Origin: Cognatundibacterium aquatile
GTDB lineage: Bacteria; Pseudomonadota; Gammaproteobacteria; Burkholderiales; Burkholderiaceae_D
Reading direction: 5' to 3'
Assembly (NCBI RefSeq): GCF_014699135.1
Contig: NZ_JACOFT010000002.1
Span: 859,692 to 923,691, forward strand
Length of the DNA stretch: 64,000 bases
Under the pieces are notes generated by a model, which worked only from the letters and a program-made list of their open reading frames with translations, did no database searches and was not told the DNA's origin. Shown here piece by piece: positions 45,167-54,524 of this stretch. Position numbers and translations under genes: made by a program. Each line of letters opens with the position of its first letter. Positions within the stretch are counted from its first letter, which is position 1.

Positions 45167-48100
45167 AACCGCTATTCCATATTACACAAGTAAAAGAAGA
45201 TCGCCGGACAGATGCGTTTTTTCATTTACGAATGAATCCTGGCGTAATACTGAGAAATCTCACCCTAATCACCAGTCTGCTGTTGCTGACTGCCGGTGTC
45301 AGTCACGCCCAGAGCACATCTGCCAGCGCCCCCGTCGCGTCAGCAGAAACGCCAACTTCAAGCAAAGGCGCAGAAAACAATAAACCTGCTGAGATACAGA
45401 AAACGACAGCGGCTACAAATACACAAGTGGTAGCCGTCACGGGTTACAACCGTAATATCCGGCAAGAACACTTTAAAGGTATGAGTAAAACTAGTGTTCT
45501 TCAGATGCAAAAACAACTGGGTTTGATCTATCAGGATCTGGCTGAATGGAAGCGGGACTTTGCACTCAAACAGGCCCCCTTAAGTGACGGCGTCGTCGGC
45601 CCCATCACGCTTTCATGGCTGCAACGATTCGGATTTAATTTCAAGGTCAATACGGAAGGTGATTATGCGAATGCCTTCGCCGACAATATTAACCGCATCG
45701 CCGCATTCGGCGAAAAACACAAAAGCGAACTGCAAATTTTAGTAAGCCCGGAATTTGAAAGCTGGGATTCATCTCAGTCAGAGAAAATCAAAGCAAAAGA
45801 CTATCAGATCCGCCGCCAGGGAAATGACAGCGAACTGATAGATCTCGTTAATCGCTTTCGCGGTAGCAGAAAAACGGCGCCACGAATCGCCCAAAACAGA
45901 AACATCGATGAAAGTGCTTACTTTACTTATAGCCTGAGCCAGGCAGATCTTGAAGTTCTTGGCAGTAAAGATCAGGTAATTCAGATTCTGAGCACATTAA
46001 AGGATAAAGAATTCAATTCAACCGAAGCACTCAGGGTTGCAGTATCTCAGGCAATGGGTGGGCGCGATTATTTCATCCGGCAGCTCTGGCCTTTAATCGA
46101 AAGAAATGCAGGTGTATTTGATGGCTATCTGATCAATGAAGCTGCACTGACGAAGTTAAAACAGACGAGCGAATTCCCTGCCGCCGTCATCGATGAATTG
46201 CGTCTGCAAGGAACACAATACTTCAAGGAAAAGGATGATTTCGACAAGTTTCTTAAAGAACTCAGTGAAAAAGTCATACTGCTCTCTGACGATGAACGCA
46301 ATAATATTGCCGATGCAGCATTGGTGTTCGACAACGTGCACCTGACGGAACAGTCGATCAATATCATTAAAAGCGAGCTGAAAGGCAACATACAAAATAC
46401 CGGACTGCCCGCAGTCATCGTTCGAGCATTACAACAAATCAAAGATATCAATTATCCGGAAGTAAGCCTTTTCAGGACTGCTGCGATTTCTAAAATCGCG
46501 ATGAGCATCGGTGCCTGCAAGCTGAATTCGCCATCCAACAACAGCTTTGTCGGCACGCTCAGAATGAGCGATGAAGAATTTTCTCTTCTAAAAAAAGAGC
46601 TGAGCAGTTTGCAAGCACAAGCGATTGATGGAAAAAACACGATAGGAAGCAGCATCGATAACGCGTTCAGCGAGCTGGAAAAACTGCGTGCCCAGCTCAG
46701 CGTCTGCGATAGCGATACTCTGCGAAATTCCAGAGCTCTGGTGCAAAGCATTTATCAGACTTATCTGGGAGTTGCGATTGAAAACATCGCAAAAAAACGC
46801 ATCCCCGACGAAATTTCTCCGATACAGATAAAAGGCAGCGACTGCGGTTGCGCTTTAGATGAGTTTGGCGGAACAGTCTATGGATTTTATCCTTACTGGA
46901 ACAATCAGAAAACGCCGCAGACCATCAACTTCCAGGTACTCAACCGGGTTGCTTACTATGGTTTAACGGTAGACAACGTTGGCGAACTGCATCTTGGGTC
47001 AGACAATTTTGATATCAGAAATGGCAGCGCCAAAGAGAATCAGTTCTTGAATACTGCACGTCAATACAATTCAAAAGTAGATTGGGTGATACAAAAAAAT
47101 GACTGGAATGGTGATTGGCGCAAACAATCCAGGGCAAACAAACAAGCTGTATTTAAAAAACTGGTGAGTAATATTGCCTTGTTATTGCATACCAGACTGA
47201 CCGATACCACTTCTAAATTAAGACCCTACACCAGTTTCGGTCTGGCAAAAACACCGACGCGAGGGGATGGCGTCACCATATATTTTCAAAACTATCCGCA
47301 AGATGCCGACGCTGCACTACTCTTCAATGAGTTTTATGCTGACCTGCGTAAAGAGTTGGCGCAGGATAAAGTCTGGCTCAATATTCTGGTATCACAAGAC
47401 ACCTTTACCAATAGTCAGGAAAATAGACGCAGCGCTTTAAGCCTGTCCAATCTGGTGAACTTGCAGAAAAAGGCGGATCTGCAATTAAGCGGTTCCGGCG
47501 GTAATAAACCTGTCGTCGAGGAATACATCCTGGTTTTGTTAGAAGAACCCAGTTCCGATGCAAAGAAACGTCTGCAAGGTGATATCGAAAATGAAGCGGG
47601 CTTACATGGGGAAAGACGTGCGAGGTTTTTACGTCGGGTGATTCCGGTTGTGCAGTTTGACAATCACAACTGGCAGCAACTGGAAGACGATATCGTGTAT
47701 GCAAGCGATAATTTTGGCGGAATTGGTTTCTGGGCACCTGATTTCAATAATCTGGCAACGCCCATCACTGATATGACGCAGTCATGCAATAACGGTAAAA
47801 GCATCGCTTTGTGCGTGTTGAAAAATAATCGGGAACAAGATCAGGTAGAAAACCAGCCTTCCGTTATCGAAAAATTCACCTGCGTCTATCGCGGCTATCT
47901 GCAATTAATGCTGACACTGCTGGTGTTACTGGCAATTACTTTAGCCATACTCTATTTCAAGTATTGTGAAGTGCAGAATCTGGTGAAGAAATACTTTTTA
48001 TGGGTATTAGCGCTGATGCTGATTCCCATCTTCCTGCTTTTTACTTTACTGCTTTTTTATGATCCCTATATGGTCAATTTATCGAAAGGAAAATTGCCGT

Positions 48101-48603
48101 TCATTATTTCCTTGCTGATTATTATCTCTGGCATTTTCTTTGGTTATCTTTATCTGCGTTCCAAACGTGACGTGCCATTACGACAAAATGCCCTGCCACA
48201 GCGCCAAGGACTAGGATTTCCTATCATTATGTGGTCACTGCAAGACGATGATAAAGGGTTCCGCTGGGTTATCAGAAATCAGGGAACTGGCTATGCCATC
48301 ATCAAGAAAGTCGAAATACTGCTGGATGGACAGGCAATTGCCGATGCCAAGACCGCACTGGAGGCGGTGTTAGGCCCCGATAATAATCTGCAATGGAACA
48401 GCATGCCCCTGATCGGACAGAAAATCATGCCCGGTGAGACTGTGATTGGTCTGGCTATCAGCGACCCCGAAGCAGCGACCGCCTTTGATGTGAAATTACA
48501 GGCGCACCAGTTAAAGGTGAACATCACCTACTGCTCGGCCAATAACGAGCACTGGCTCAGCAATGGAAAAGAAATATCATCACTGAGCACAGGAGGCTAC
48601 TGA
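45163..48603 (+). CDS. Envelope-spanning protein with peptidoglycan-binding-like and degenerate GH18-like domains
   Basis: An 1146-residue protein of unusual build. Residues about 24-49 form a Sec signal (ILRNLTLITSLLLLTAGVSHA); the GTG start at 45163 is coupled to the ATPase stop, and an ATG at 45232 is an alternative. A peptidoglycan-binding-like region lies at about 106-155 (LSDGVVGPITLSWLQRFG). A helical middle follows, then a GH18-like barrel from about 565 (GTVYGFYPYWN). The catalytic DxxDxDxE is replaced by DGVTIYFQ at 702-709, so chitinase/glucosidase activity is unlikely. Three transmembrane segments lie at about 913-935, 946-966 and 979-1003, then a beta-rich C-terminal domain predicted to be cytoplasmic. 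It could anchor the machine to the envelope; this is inferred. Confidence 0.75.
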   Translation: MKPLFHITQVKEDRRTDAFFHLRMNPGVILRNLTLITSLLLLTAGVSHAQSTSASAPVASAETPTSSKGAENNKPAEIQKTTAATNTQVVAVTGYNRNIRQEHFKGMSKTSVLQMQKQLGLIYQDLAEWKRDFALKQAPLSDGVVGPITLSWLQRFGFNFKVNTEGDYANAFADNINRIAAFGEKHKSELQILVSPEFESWDSSQSEKIKAKDYQIRRQGNDSELIDLVNRFRGSRKTAPRIAQNRNIDESAYFTYSLSQADLEVLGSKDQVIQILSTLKDKEFNSTEALRVAVSQAMGGRDYFIRQLWPLIERNAGVFDGYLINEAALTKLKQTSEFPAAVIDELRLQGTQYFKEKDDFDKFLKELSEKVILLSDDERNNIADAALVFDNVHLTEQSINIIKSELKGNIQNTGLPAVIVRALQQIKDINYPEVSLFRTAAISKIAMSIGACKLNSPSNNSFVGTLRMSDEEFSLLKKELSSLQAQAIDGKNTIGSSIDNAFSELEKLRAQLSVCDSDTLRNSRALVQSIYQTYLGVAIENIAKKRIPDEISPIQIKGSDCGCALDEFGGTVYGFYPYWNNQKTPQTINFQVLNRVAYYGLTVDNVGELHLGSDNFDIRNGSAKENQFLNTARQYNSKVDWVIQKNDWNGDWRKQSRANKQAVFKKLVSNIALLLHTRLTDTTSKLRPYTSFGLAKTPTRGDGVTIYFQNYPQDADAALLFNEFYADLRKELAQDKVWLNILVSQDTFTNSQENRRSALSLSNLVNLQKKADLQLSGSGGNKPVVEEYILVLLEEPSSDAKKRLQGDIENEAGLHGERRARFLRRVIPVVQFDNHNWQQLEDDIVYASDNFGGIGFWAPDFNNLATPITDMTQSCNNGKSIALCVLKNNREQDQVENQPSVIEKFTCVYRGYLQLMLTLLVLLAITLAILYFKYCEVQNLVKKYFLWVLALMLIPIFLLFTLLLFYDPYMVNLSKGKLPFIISLLIIISGIFFGYLYLRSKRDVPLRQNALPQRQGLGFPIIMWSLQDDDKGFRWVIRNQGTGYAIIKKVEILLDGQAIADAKTALEAVLGPDNNLQWNSMPLIGQKIMPGETVIGLAISDPEAATAFDVKLQAHQLKVNITYCSANNEHWLSNGKEISSLSTGGY

Positions 48604-48645
48604 AATGAAACCAGACTACTTTTCTGGCCACCTGAGCTTCGTAAT

Positions 48646-49242
48646 ATGCACCTCATAGAAAAAGCCACGGTGCAGGCATTTCACCGCAGCAGGCTGAACG
48701 GCAGCACCATACAGGCGCTTGGGTATCGTAGTCAGGAAAGCCAGACCCGGCGCTTTCAGGCCTTACTGCAACAGGGAGATTTTTCACACTGTTCGGTATT
48801 AGATTTAGGCTGCGGCTTTGGTGATCTGAAAGCATTTCTGGATCAGCATTACAAAGATTTTGTATACCTCGGCGTCGATTTTTTAAAAGAGTTCATCGAT
48901 GGTGCTCAGTTGCGTTACGGCGAATTAGCTAATACCCAGTTTTTTCAGGCAGACTTTCTGACAGTAGGCTTACCCGAGGTAGATATCGTTATCGCCTCAG
49001 GCAGTCTGAACTATCGCTCTGAGAATGCCCTGCATCCGTGGCAAAGCATCAGCCGTATGTGGGAAGCCGCAAACAAGGGCTTAGTGTTTAATTTACTCGA
49101 TGCGGCACAGTTTGAAAGCGATGAGGTTTTACGCGCTTACGATCAGAATGAAGTCCTGAATTTCTGTCGTCAACTTGACCCGGATACTGAGATTATTTCC
49201 GGCTATTTACCGGATGATTTTACGGTGCTGATGCGGAAGTAG
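48646..49242 (+). CDS. SAM-dependent methyltransferase at the end of the injection operon
   Basis: A 198-residue class I methyltransferase. Motif I is VLDLGCGFGD (51-60), followed by an acidic strand end (FVYLGVDFLKEFID) and a motif near DIVIASGSLNY. No signal or membrane segment. It starts 42 bases after the membrane-protein stop and shares a terminator with gcvP, so it is the last gene of the plus-strand block. It might modify a component or cargo, or be a passenger gene; substrate unknown. Confidence 0.8.
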   Translation: MHLIEKATVQAFHRSRLNGSTIQALGYRSQESQTRRFQALLQQGDFSHCSVLDLGCGFGDLKAFLDQHYKDFVYLGVDFLKEFIDGAQLRYGELANTQFFQADFLTVGLPEVDIVIASGSLNYRSENALHPWQSISRMWEAANKGLVFNLLDAAQFESDEVLRAYDQNEVLNFCRQLDPDTEIISGYLPDDFTVLMRK

Positions 49243-49337
49243 AGAACAAAACCGCATGACAAGTTTTGATGCAAGTTTTTGCTTTACATGAAAATAATTT
49301 GAGTAAAAAATTTCTGCGGTTCAGGAAAATAAATGTG

Positions 49338-49369
49338 AAAAAGGCTGGTGTTTGCACCAGCCTTTTTTT
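49338..49369. terminator. Bidirectional terminator, methyltransferase / gcvP
   Basis: AAAAAGGCTGGTG, loop TTTG, CACCAGCCTTTTTTT. A 13-bp stem with A/T runs on both sides serves the plus-strand injection operon and the minus-strand gcv operon, whose gcvP stop is at 49390. Confidence 0.9.
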
Positions 49370-49389
49370 ACTTACGGACTCAATACAGA

Positions 49390-52269
49390 TTACTGATAAT
49401 CCGCCAGCGGTACGCAAGAGCAGAACAGATTGCGGTCGCCATACACATTATCAGCACGACCGACCGGCGCCCAGTATTTCTGATGACGCAGGCTGGCCAC
49501 CGGATAAGCCGCGACTTCACGGCTGTACGCATGATTCCATTCCGCAGACAGCAAGGTTTGGATGGTATGTGGCGCATGTTTCAGCGGATTATCTTTCGCA
49601 TCAAACTCACCACTGGCCACTTTGGCGATTTCTTCACGAATCGTGATCATCGCATCGATGAAGCGATCCAGTTCTGCCAGAGATTCACTTTCTGTTGGTT
49701 CTATCATCAACGTGCCAGGAACCGGGAAGCTCATGGTCGGCGCATGGAAGCCAAAGTCGATCAGACGCTTTGCCACGTCTTCATTCGAAATGCCTGTTGC
49801 ATCGGTCAATGGGCGCAGATCGAGAATACATTCATGCGCTACCAGACCATCATGACCTGCATACAGCACAGGGTAATGCGGTGCCAGGCGCTTAGCGATG
49901 TAATTCGCCGCCAGGATTGCTGTTTCCGTAGCCGCCTTCAGACCCTCGGCCCCCATCATAGCGATATACATCCATGAGATAGGCAAAATCGATGCAGAGC
50001 CAAACGCAGCAGCGCTGACAGCAGAGATTCCCTGTTCGCCACGAACATAACCGGTCGATGTCTGATTCGGCAGGAATTGCGCCAGATGCGCACCGACTGC
50101 AACAGGGCCGACACCAGGTCCGCCGCCGCCATGTGGAATACAGAATGTTTTATGCAGATTCAGATGGCTGACGTCACCACCGAATTTGCCCGGTGCGGCC
50201 ACGCCGACCAGCGCATTCATGTTCGCGCCATCGACATACACCTGACCGCCATGCTGATGGACGATCTCGCATAATTGCTGGATGCCTTCTTCAAACACGC
50301 CATGTGTGGATGGATAAGTCACCATCACTGCCGCCAGATTGGCGCTATGTTTTTCGGCTTTCGCCTGCAAGTCTGCGAGATCAACGTTGCCGCGTTCATC
50401 ACATGCCACCACCACGACTTCCATACCGGCCATCGCAGCCGACGCCGGATTAGTGCCATGAGCGGACGAAGGAATCAGGCAGATATTGCGGTGATGATCG
50501 CCACGCGATTCATGGTATTTTTTGATGACCAGCAAACCGGCGTATTCACCTTGCGAACCGGCATTCGGTTGCAAGGAAACTGCGGCGTAACCCGTTGCTG
50601 CACACAACATCGCTTCTAACTGAGCTATCATTTCACGATAACCAACGGTCTGATCATCCGGTGCAAACGGATGGATATTGGAAAACTCCGGCCAGGTCAC
50701 AGGAATCATTTCGGATGTTGCATTCAGCTTCATCGTGCAGGAACCCAGCGGGATCATGCTGCGGTCCAGCGCCAGATCTTTATCCGCCAGACTGCGCAGA
50801 TAACGCAGCATCTCATGTTCAGCGTGATAACGGCTGAAAGTAGGATGCGTCAGGAACGCACTGCTGCGCACCAGTGTTGACGGTACGGTTTCTGTCGCAG
50901 CAGTTTCGAGCGCGGCAAAATCAGGCACATTTTTACCTTGCGCCAATACCGTCAGCAAACTGACGATATCTTCACGTACCACGGTTTCGTCGAGCGAAAC
51001 GCCGACTTGCGTAGCGCTGATCTGACGCAAATTAATACCGGCCGCCGTTGCTGCCGCATGCACTGCACCGGCATCACTTACATTAATTGTCAGTGTATCG
51101 AAGTAAGTGCTGTTCGCCAGACTCAGACCTAACTGCTGCACACCTGCCGCCAGGATTGCCGTGAAACGCTGTACGCGCTGGGCGATGCGGCGCAGACCGT
51201 CTGGGCCGTGATACACCGCATACATCGACGCCATCACCGCCAGCAAGACCTGCGCTGTACAGATATTGGATGTCGCTTTTTCGCGGCGGATATGTTGTTC
51301 GCGCGTTTGCAATGCCAGACGATAGGCTTGCTGACCTTGCGCATCCACGGTCACACCAACCAGACGCCCAGGCATGCTGCGCTTGAACGCATCGCGTGTC
51401 GACATGTAGCCCGCATGGGGGCCACCAAAACCCAGCGGCACACCAAAACGCTGGCTGTTACCGACGACTACATCGGCGCCCCACTCGCCCGGTGGCGTGA
51501 TCAAGGTCAGCGCCAGCAAATCAGCGGCAGCAATCACCATGCCGCCTTTTGCATGGATCGCGGCGGCGTATTCACGGTAATCGCGCACATCGCCATTCAC
51601 GCCAGGGTATTGCAGCAGAACGCCGAAACACTCGTTTTCTATTGCTTCCGTACCATTACAAATACGGACTTCTATGCCCAGCGGCTTGGCGCGGGTGTGA
51701 ATAATTTCCAGGGTTTGCGGCAACACGTCTGCGGCTACATAAAACACGTTGGAATTGGATTTGCCGACACGTTGAATCAGCGTCATCGCTTCAGCAGCGG
51801 CAGTACCTTCATCCAGCATGGAGGCATTCGCTATATCCATGCCAGTCAGATCGGTGATCATGGTCTGGAAATTCAACATCGCCTCCAGACGCCCCTGAGA
51901 AATTTCAGGTTGATACGGCGTATAAGCGGTGTACCAGGCTGGATTTTCAAAGATGTTACGCAGAATCACGCCCGGTGTATGCGTGTTGTAATAGCCTTGT
52001 CCAATGAAAGACTTGAGCACTCTATTTTTACCGGCAAGCGCTTTCAATTGCGCCAGCGCAGCCTGCTCCGTTTTCGGTTCAGTGAAGTCAGCCAGCGGCA
52101 AGACATCGTGACGACGGATGTTGGCAGGCACAATCGCATCAATCAGCGCGGTACGGTCAGCATAGCCAAGCACTGCCAGCATCTTCGCTTGTTCAGCGTC
52201 AGATGGAGCAATATGGCGGGAAATGAAAGCGTCAGTGGCTTCCAGTTGAGACAAAGATGGACGGGTCAT
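49390..52269 (-). CDS. gcvP: Glycine dehydrogenase (decarboxylating), P-protein
   Basis: PLP enzyme of the glycine cleavage system that decarboxylates glycine and passes the aminomethyl group to lipoylated GcvH. It is 959 residues from the ATG at 52269 ([19 protein letters not shown]), matching the family; the frame extends to 52320 as a non-conserved tail. The PLP lysine is Lys707 in [17 protein letters not shown]. It is the last gene of gcvT-gcvH-gcvP on the minus strand, 89 bases after gcvH. Confidence 0.97.
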   Translation of the reverse strand: MTRPSLSQLEATDAFISRHIAPSDAEQAKMLAVLGYADRTALIDAIVPANIRRHDVLPLADFTEPKTEQAALAQLKALAGKNRVLKSFIGQGYYNTHTPGVILRNIFENPAWYTAYTPYQPEISQGRLEAMLNFQTMITDLTGMDIANASMLDEGTAAAEAMTLIQRVGKSNSNVFYVAADVLPQTLEIIHTRAKPLGIEVRICNGTEAIENECFGVLLQYPGVNGDVRDYREYAAAIHAKGGMVIAAADLLALTLITPPGEWGADVVVGNSQRFGVPLGFGGPHAGYMSTRDAFKRSMPGRLVGVTVDAQGQQAYRLALQTREQHIRREKATSNICTAQVLLAVMASMYAVYHGPDGLRRIAQRVQRFTAILAAGVQQLGLSLANSTYFDTLTINVSDAGAVHAAATAAGINLRQISATQVGVSLDETVVREDIVSLLTVLAQGKNVPDFAALETAATETVPSTLVRSSAFLTHPTFSRYHAEHEMLRYLRSLADKDLALDRSMIPLGSCTMKLNATSEMIPVTWPEFSNIHPFAPDDQTVGYREMIAQLEAMLCAATGYAAVSLQPNAGSQGEYAGLLVIKKYHESRGDHHRNICLIPSSAHGTNPASAAMAGMEVVVVACDERGNVDLADLQAKAEKHSANLAAVMVTYPSTHGVFEEGIQQLCEIVHQHGGQVYVDGANMNALVGVAAPGKFGGDVSHLNLHKTFCIPHGGGGPGVGPVAVGAHLAQFLPNQTSTGYVRGEQGISAVSAAAFGSASILPISWMYIAMMGAEGLKAATETAILAANYIAKRLAPHYPVLYAGHDGLVAHECILDLRPLTDATGISNEDVAKRLIDFGFHAPTMSFPVPGTLMIEPTESESLAELDRFIDAMITIREEIAKVASGEFDAKDNPLKHAPHTIQTLLSAEWNHAYSREVAAYPVASLRHQKYWAPVGRADNVYGDRNLFCSCVPLADYQ

Positions 52270-52358
52270 GGTAGATGAACGGCAGGAAGTGTTCTGGAGA
52301 AAATCCGCCAGCGCTGACATCGTTGCCAGCGCTGGTCAGAAAAATAGTTGCGTCAGGA

Positions 52359-52736
52359 TCAGCCGATATTCTTAGCGTAAGCTTCAGCGCTCAGCAAAGC
52401 GTCAACGTCTGCTGCATTCGCTGGTTTCAGCTTGAACAGCCATGCACCGAAGGCATCGGTATTCACTGATTCTGGCGCATCAGCCAATGCTTCGTTCACG
52501 CCAACCACTTCACCGCTGACTGGTGAATAAATATCGCCAGCGGCTTTAACGGATTCAACCACGGCGCATTCTTTTCCTGCGGTCTGCGTTGAGCCAACTT
52601 TTGGCAATTCCACATACACGATATCGCCCAGTGCATCTTGTGCGAAGTCGGTGATGCCGACTGTCAACGTGCCATCGGCTTCAACGCGTACCCATTCGTG
52701 GGAGGAAGTGTATTTCAGATCTGCTGGTACATTCAT
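52359..52736 (-). CDS. gcvH: Glycine cleavage system H protein
   Basis: A 125-residue lipoyl carrier that shuttles the aminomethyl intermediate between GcvP, GcvT and the L-protein. The lipoylation site is Lys64 in [14 protein letters not shown]. The N-terminus [16 protein letters not shown] is typical, preceded by CCGGAG. It lies 59 bases downstream of gcvT. Confidence 0.97.
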   Translation of the reverse strand: MNVPADLKYTSSHEWVRVEADGTLTVGITDFAQDALGDIVYVELPKVGSTQTAGKECAVVESVKAAGDIYSPVSGEVVGVNEALADAPESVNTDAFGAWLFKLKPANAADVDALLSAEAYAKNIG

Positions 52737-52795
52737 GGTGGACTCCGGAGTGTTAATTATTCAAAAAGGAAATGCTAAAAAATATTATTTAAAAA

Positions 52796-53926
52796 TCAGA
52801 CAGCGAGAATTTTACCGTTGCGTACAAACGGTAATTTCACCACCGTTGCCGCGAGTTGTTTATCGCGGATCACCACATGCACGGTGTCACCGATGGCAAC
52901 CCCCATAGGCAAACGCGCCAGCGCAATCGCTTGTTGCATTGTCGGACTGAAAGTACCACTGGTGATTTCGCCATTGCCTTGTGCTGTCACGACTTGTTGA
53001 TGTGCACGCAGGATGCCGCCTTTTTCACGCAGAATCAGACCGAGGAACTGGGCTTTCTGACCTTGTTCCAGCAAAGCTTGCTTACCGGTGAAATCACGTT
53101 CACTGACCAGATCTATCGTCCATGCGAGACCGGCATCGAGTGGATTGATGGATTCATCCATATCCTGACCGTAGAGATTCATCCCGGCTTCCAGACGCAA
53201 GGTATCGCGCGCGCCCAGACCAGCAGGTTTGACGCCGACTGCAGTCAGCGCATTCCACAAATCATTCACGCGGTCTGCCACCACCGCAATTTCAAAACCG
53301 TCTTCGCCGGTATAACCAGTGCGCGCTACCATCACTTCACCGTATGCAGTGCCTTCAACGATGACGGCATTGAATGGTTTGATATCGGCGCTGGCAGCTT
53401 TGGTTTCCGGCAGCACTTCCCATGCTTTGGCACGCGCATTCGGGCCTTGTACTGCGACCAGTGCAAACGCATTCGCGCCGTCGCGACGCTGAGTGATCGT
53501 GATGCCGCTGTTTGTCGCAGCGTTACGGGCATTCATCCATGCCACATCTTTTTCTGCTGTGCCAGCATTGACGACGAGACGGAACCAGTTTTCACTGAAG
53601 AAGTAAATGATCAGATCGTCGATGACGGTGCCTTCTGGTTTCAGCATGCAGGAATACAGTGCTTTGCCCGGCACTTGCAATTTATCGACGTTATTGGCAA
53701 CCAGGCCGCGCAGGAAAGAACGCACATTCTCGCCACGCAGATCGACCACGCACATGTGCGACACATCGAACATACCGCAATCAGTACGCACCGCATGATG
53801 TTCTTCGATTTGGGAACCATAGTTGACAGGCATATCCCAGCCGCCGAAATCAACCATTTTTGCACCAGCCGCACGATGGGCTGCATTGAGGGGAGTTACT
53901 TTGAGTGATGTCGCTGCTTGCGTCAT
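52796..53926 (-). CDS. gcvT: Aminomethyltransferase, glycine cleavage T protein
   Basis: Releases ammonia from the H-protein-bound intermediate and transfers the one-carbon unit to tetrahydrofolate. The 376 residues show the GcvT folate-binding fold ([43 protein letters not shown]). First gene of gcvTHP, directly behind the tandem glycine riboswitch at 54007-54250. Confidence 0.97.
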   Translation of the reverse strand: MTQAATSLKVTPLNAAHRAAGAKMVDFGGWDMPVNYGSQIEEHHAVRTDCGMFDVSHMCVVDLRGENVRSFLRGLVANNVDKLQVPGKALYSCMLKPEGTVIDDLIIYFFSENWFRLVVNAGTAEKDVAWMNARNAATNSGITITQRRDGANAFALVAVQGPNARAKAWEVLPETKAASADIKPFNAVIVEGTAYGEVMVARTGYTGEDGFEIAVVADRVNDLWNALTAVGVKPAGLGARDTLRLEAGMNLYGQDMDESINPLDAGLAWTIDLVSERDFTGKQALLEQGQKAQFLGLILREKGGILRAHQQVVTAQGNGEITSGTFSPTMQQAIALARLPMGVAIGDTVHVVIRDKQLAATVVKLPFVRNGKILAV

Positions 53927-54006
53927 GAGTGCCTCGTTACCAGATTAGAAGGGACGAACAAACGCACGCTGACGAACATGGCTCGCCGCATGCGAAAAAT
54001 CGCATA

Positions 54007-54250
54007 CCCCTCTGTCCTGATACCTGAGAGATTACGAGTGCAAAATCATTTGCTGTCTCGTGCGCACCTTCGGTGGGTAGTACGGCGAATATTTATAAAC
54101 ATAAACATATCTGCCGCTACCGCTCTCCAGAGTGTGAAGCATCTGCATGCCCCGCTGACCGGTCCTTTTGCCTGAGAGTTTTTGGGTTGTAGCCCCTTCG
54201 GCGGCTGTGCATGCGATCAATCAGATCAATGTCACGGCGCTCTCCCGATC
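54007..54250 (-). promoter_or_regulatory. Tandem glycine riboswitch upstream of gcvT
   Basis: Two consecutive glycine aptamers on the minus strand. Aptamer I (about 54250 to 54155) has CGGGAGAGCGCC, GCCGCCGAAGGGGC and AACTCTCAGGCAAAAGGACC. Aptamer II (about 54134 to 54007) has CTGGAGAGCGG, CCACCGAAGGTGC and ATCTCTCAGGTATCAGGAC. A short linker joins them. About 80 nt separate aptamer II from the gcvT ATG and contain a small hairpin (ATGCGA/TCGCAT, near 53989-54006). Glycine should switch the operon on. Confidence 0.95.
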
Positions 54251-54260
54251 AAGTCGCACG

Positions 54261-54266
54261 ATTATA
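54261..54266 (-). promoter_or_regulatory. -10 box of the gcvTHP promoter
   Basis: A perfect TATAAT on the minus strand lies 10 bases upstream of the first riboswitch aptamer, so transcription would begin at about 54254, right at the riboswitch. No strong -35 hexamer is evident at 17-base spacing. Confidence 0.6.
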
Positions 54267-54403
54267 TAAGGCTTAGTTCGGCTTGGATAGCTTTGCCGCC
54301 AGCAGAAGCCAATTATTTCAGCGAAACGCGACAAACCCCGCCTGACTTACGCGCTGTAGAAGAAATGCCTGAAATGCATGCCGGGGCTGATTTTAGGGTC
54401 AAA

Positions 54404-54485
54404 ATATACTCCCCCCAGTATATTTTGAAGCCCTTTGTTTATAAGGACATGAGGGCAAAAACATAAAATAATGGGGGGAGTATAT
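54404..54485. repeat. Dispersed G6/C6 inverted-repeat element, copy 3
   Basis: The clearest copy: 82 bp with 13-bp perfect terminal inverted repeats (ATATACTCCCCCC and GGGGGGAGTATAT). The left end is part of the palindrome ATACT-C6-AGTAT, followed by ATTTTGAAGCCCTTTGTTTA then TAAGGA as in copy 2. It lies between the gcv riboswitch promoter and the 3' end of the repeat lipoprotein gene. No coding capacity; a MITE- or REP-like element is likely. Confidence 0.7.
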
Positions 54486-54524
54486 GAATATCCGCACAAA
54501 AAAGAGCGCAACGGGGCAGCAGGA

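Noticed and set aside
22571..49242. Prophage
   Set aside because: No capsid, portal, terminase, integrase, replication or lysis genes; the set is tail-like only, with AAA+ ATPase, DUF4255 and DUF5908 typical of injection systems.
22571..49242. Classical type VI secretion system
   Set aside because: No TssJ/L/M membrane complex, no TssB/TssC split sheath, no ClpV; sheath is one phage-type gene.
52270..52320. Longer gcvP start
   Set aside because: The added 17 residues are not like the family N-terminus and the ATG at 52269 gives the usual length.
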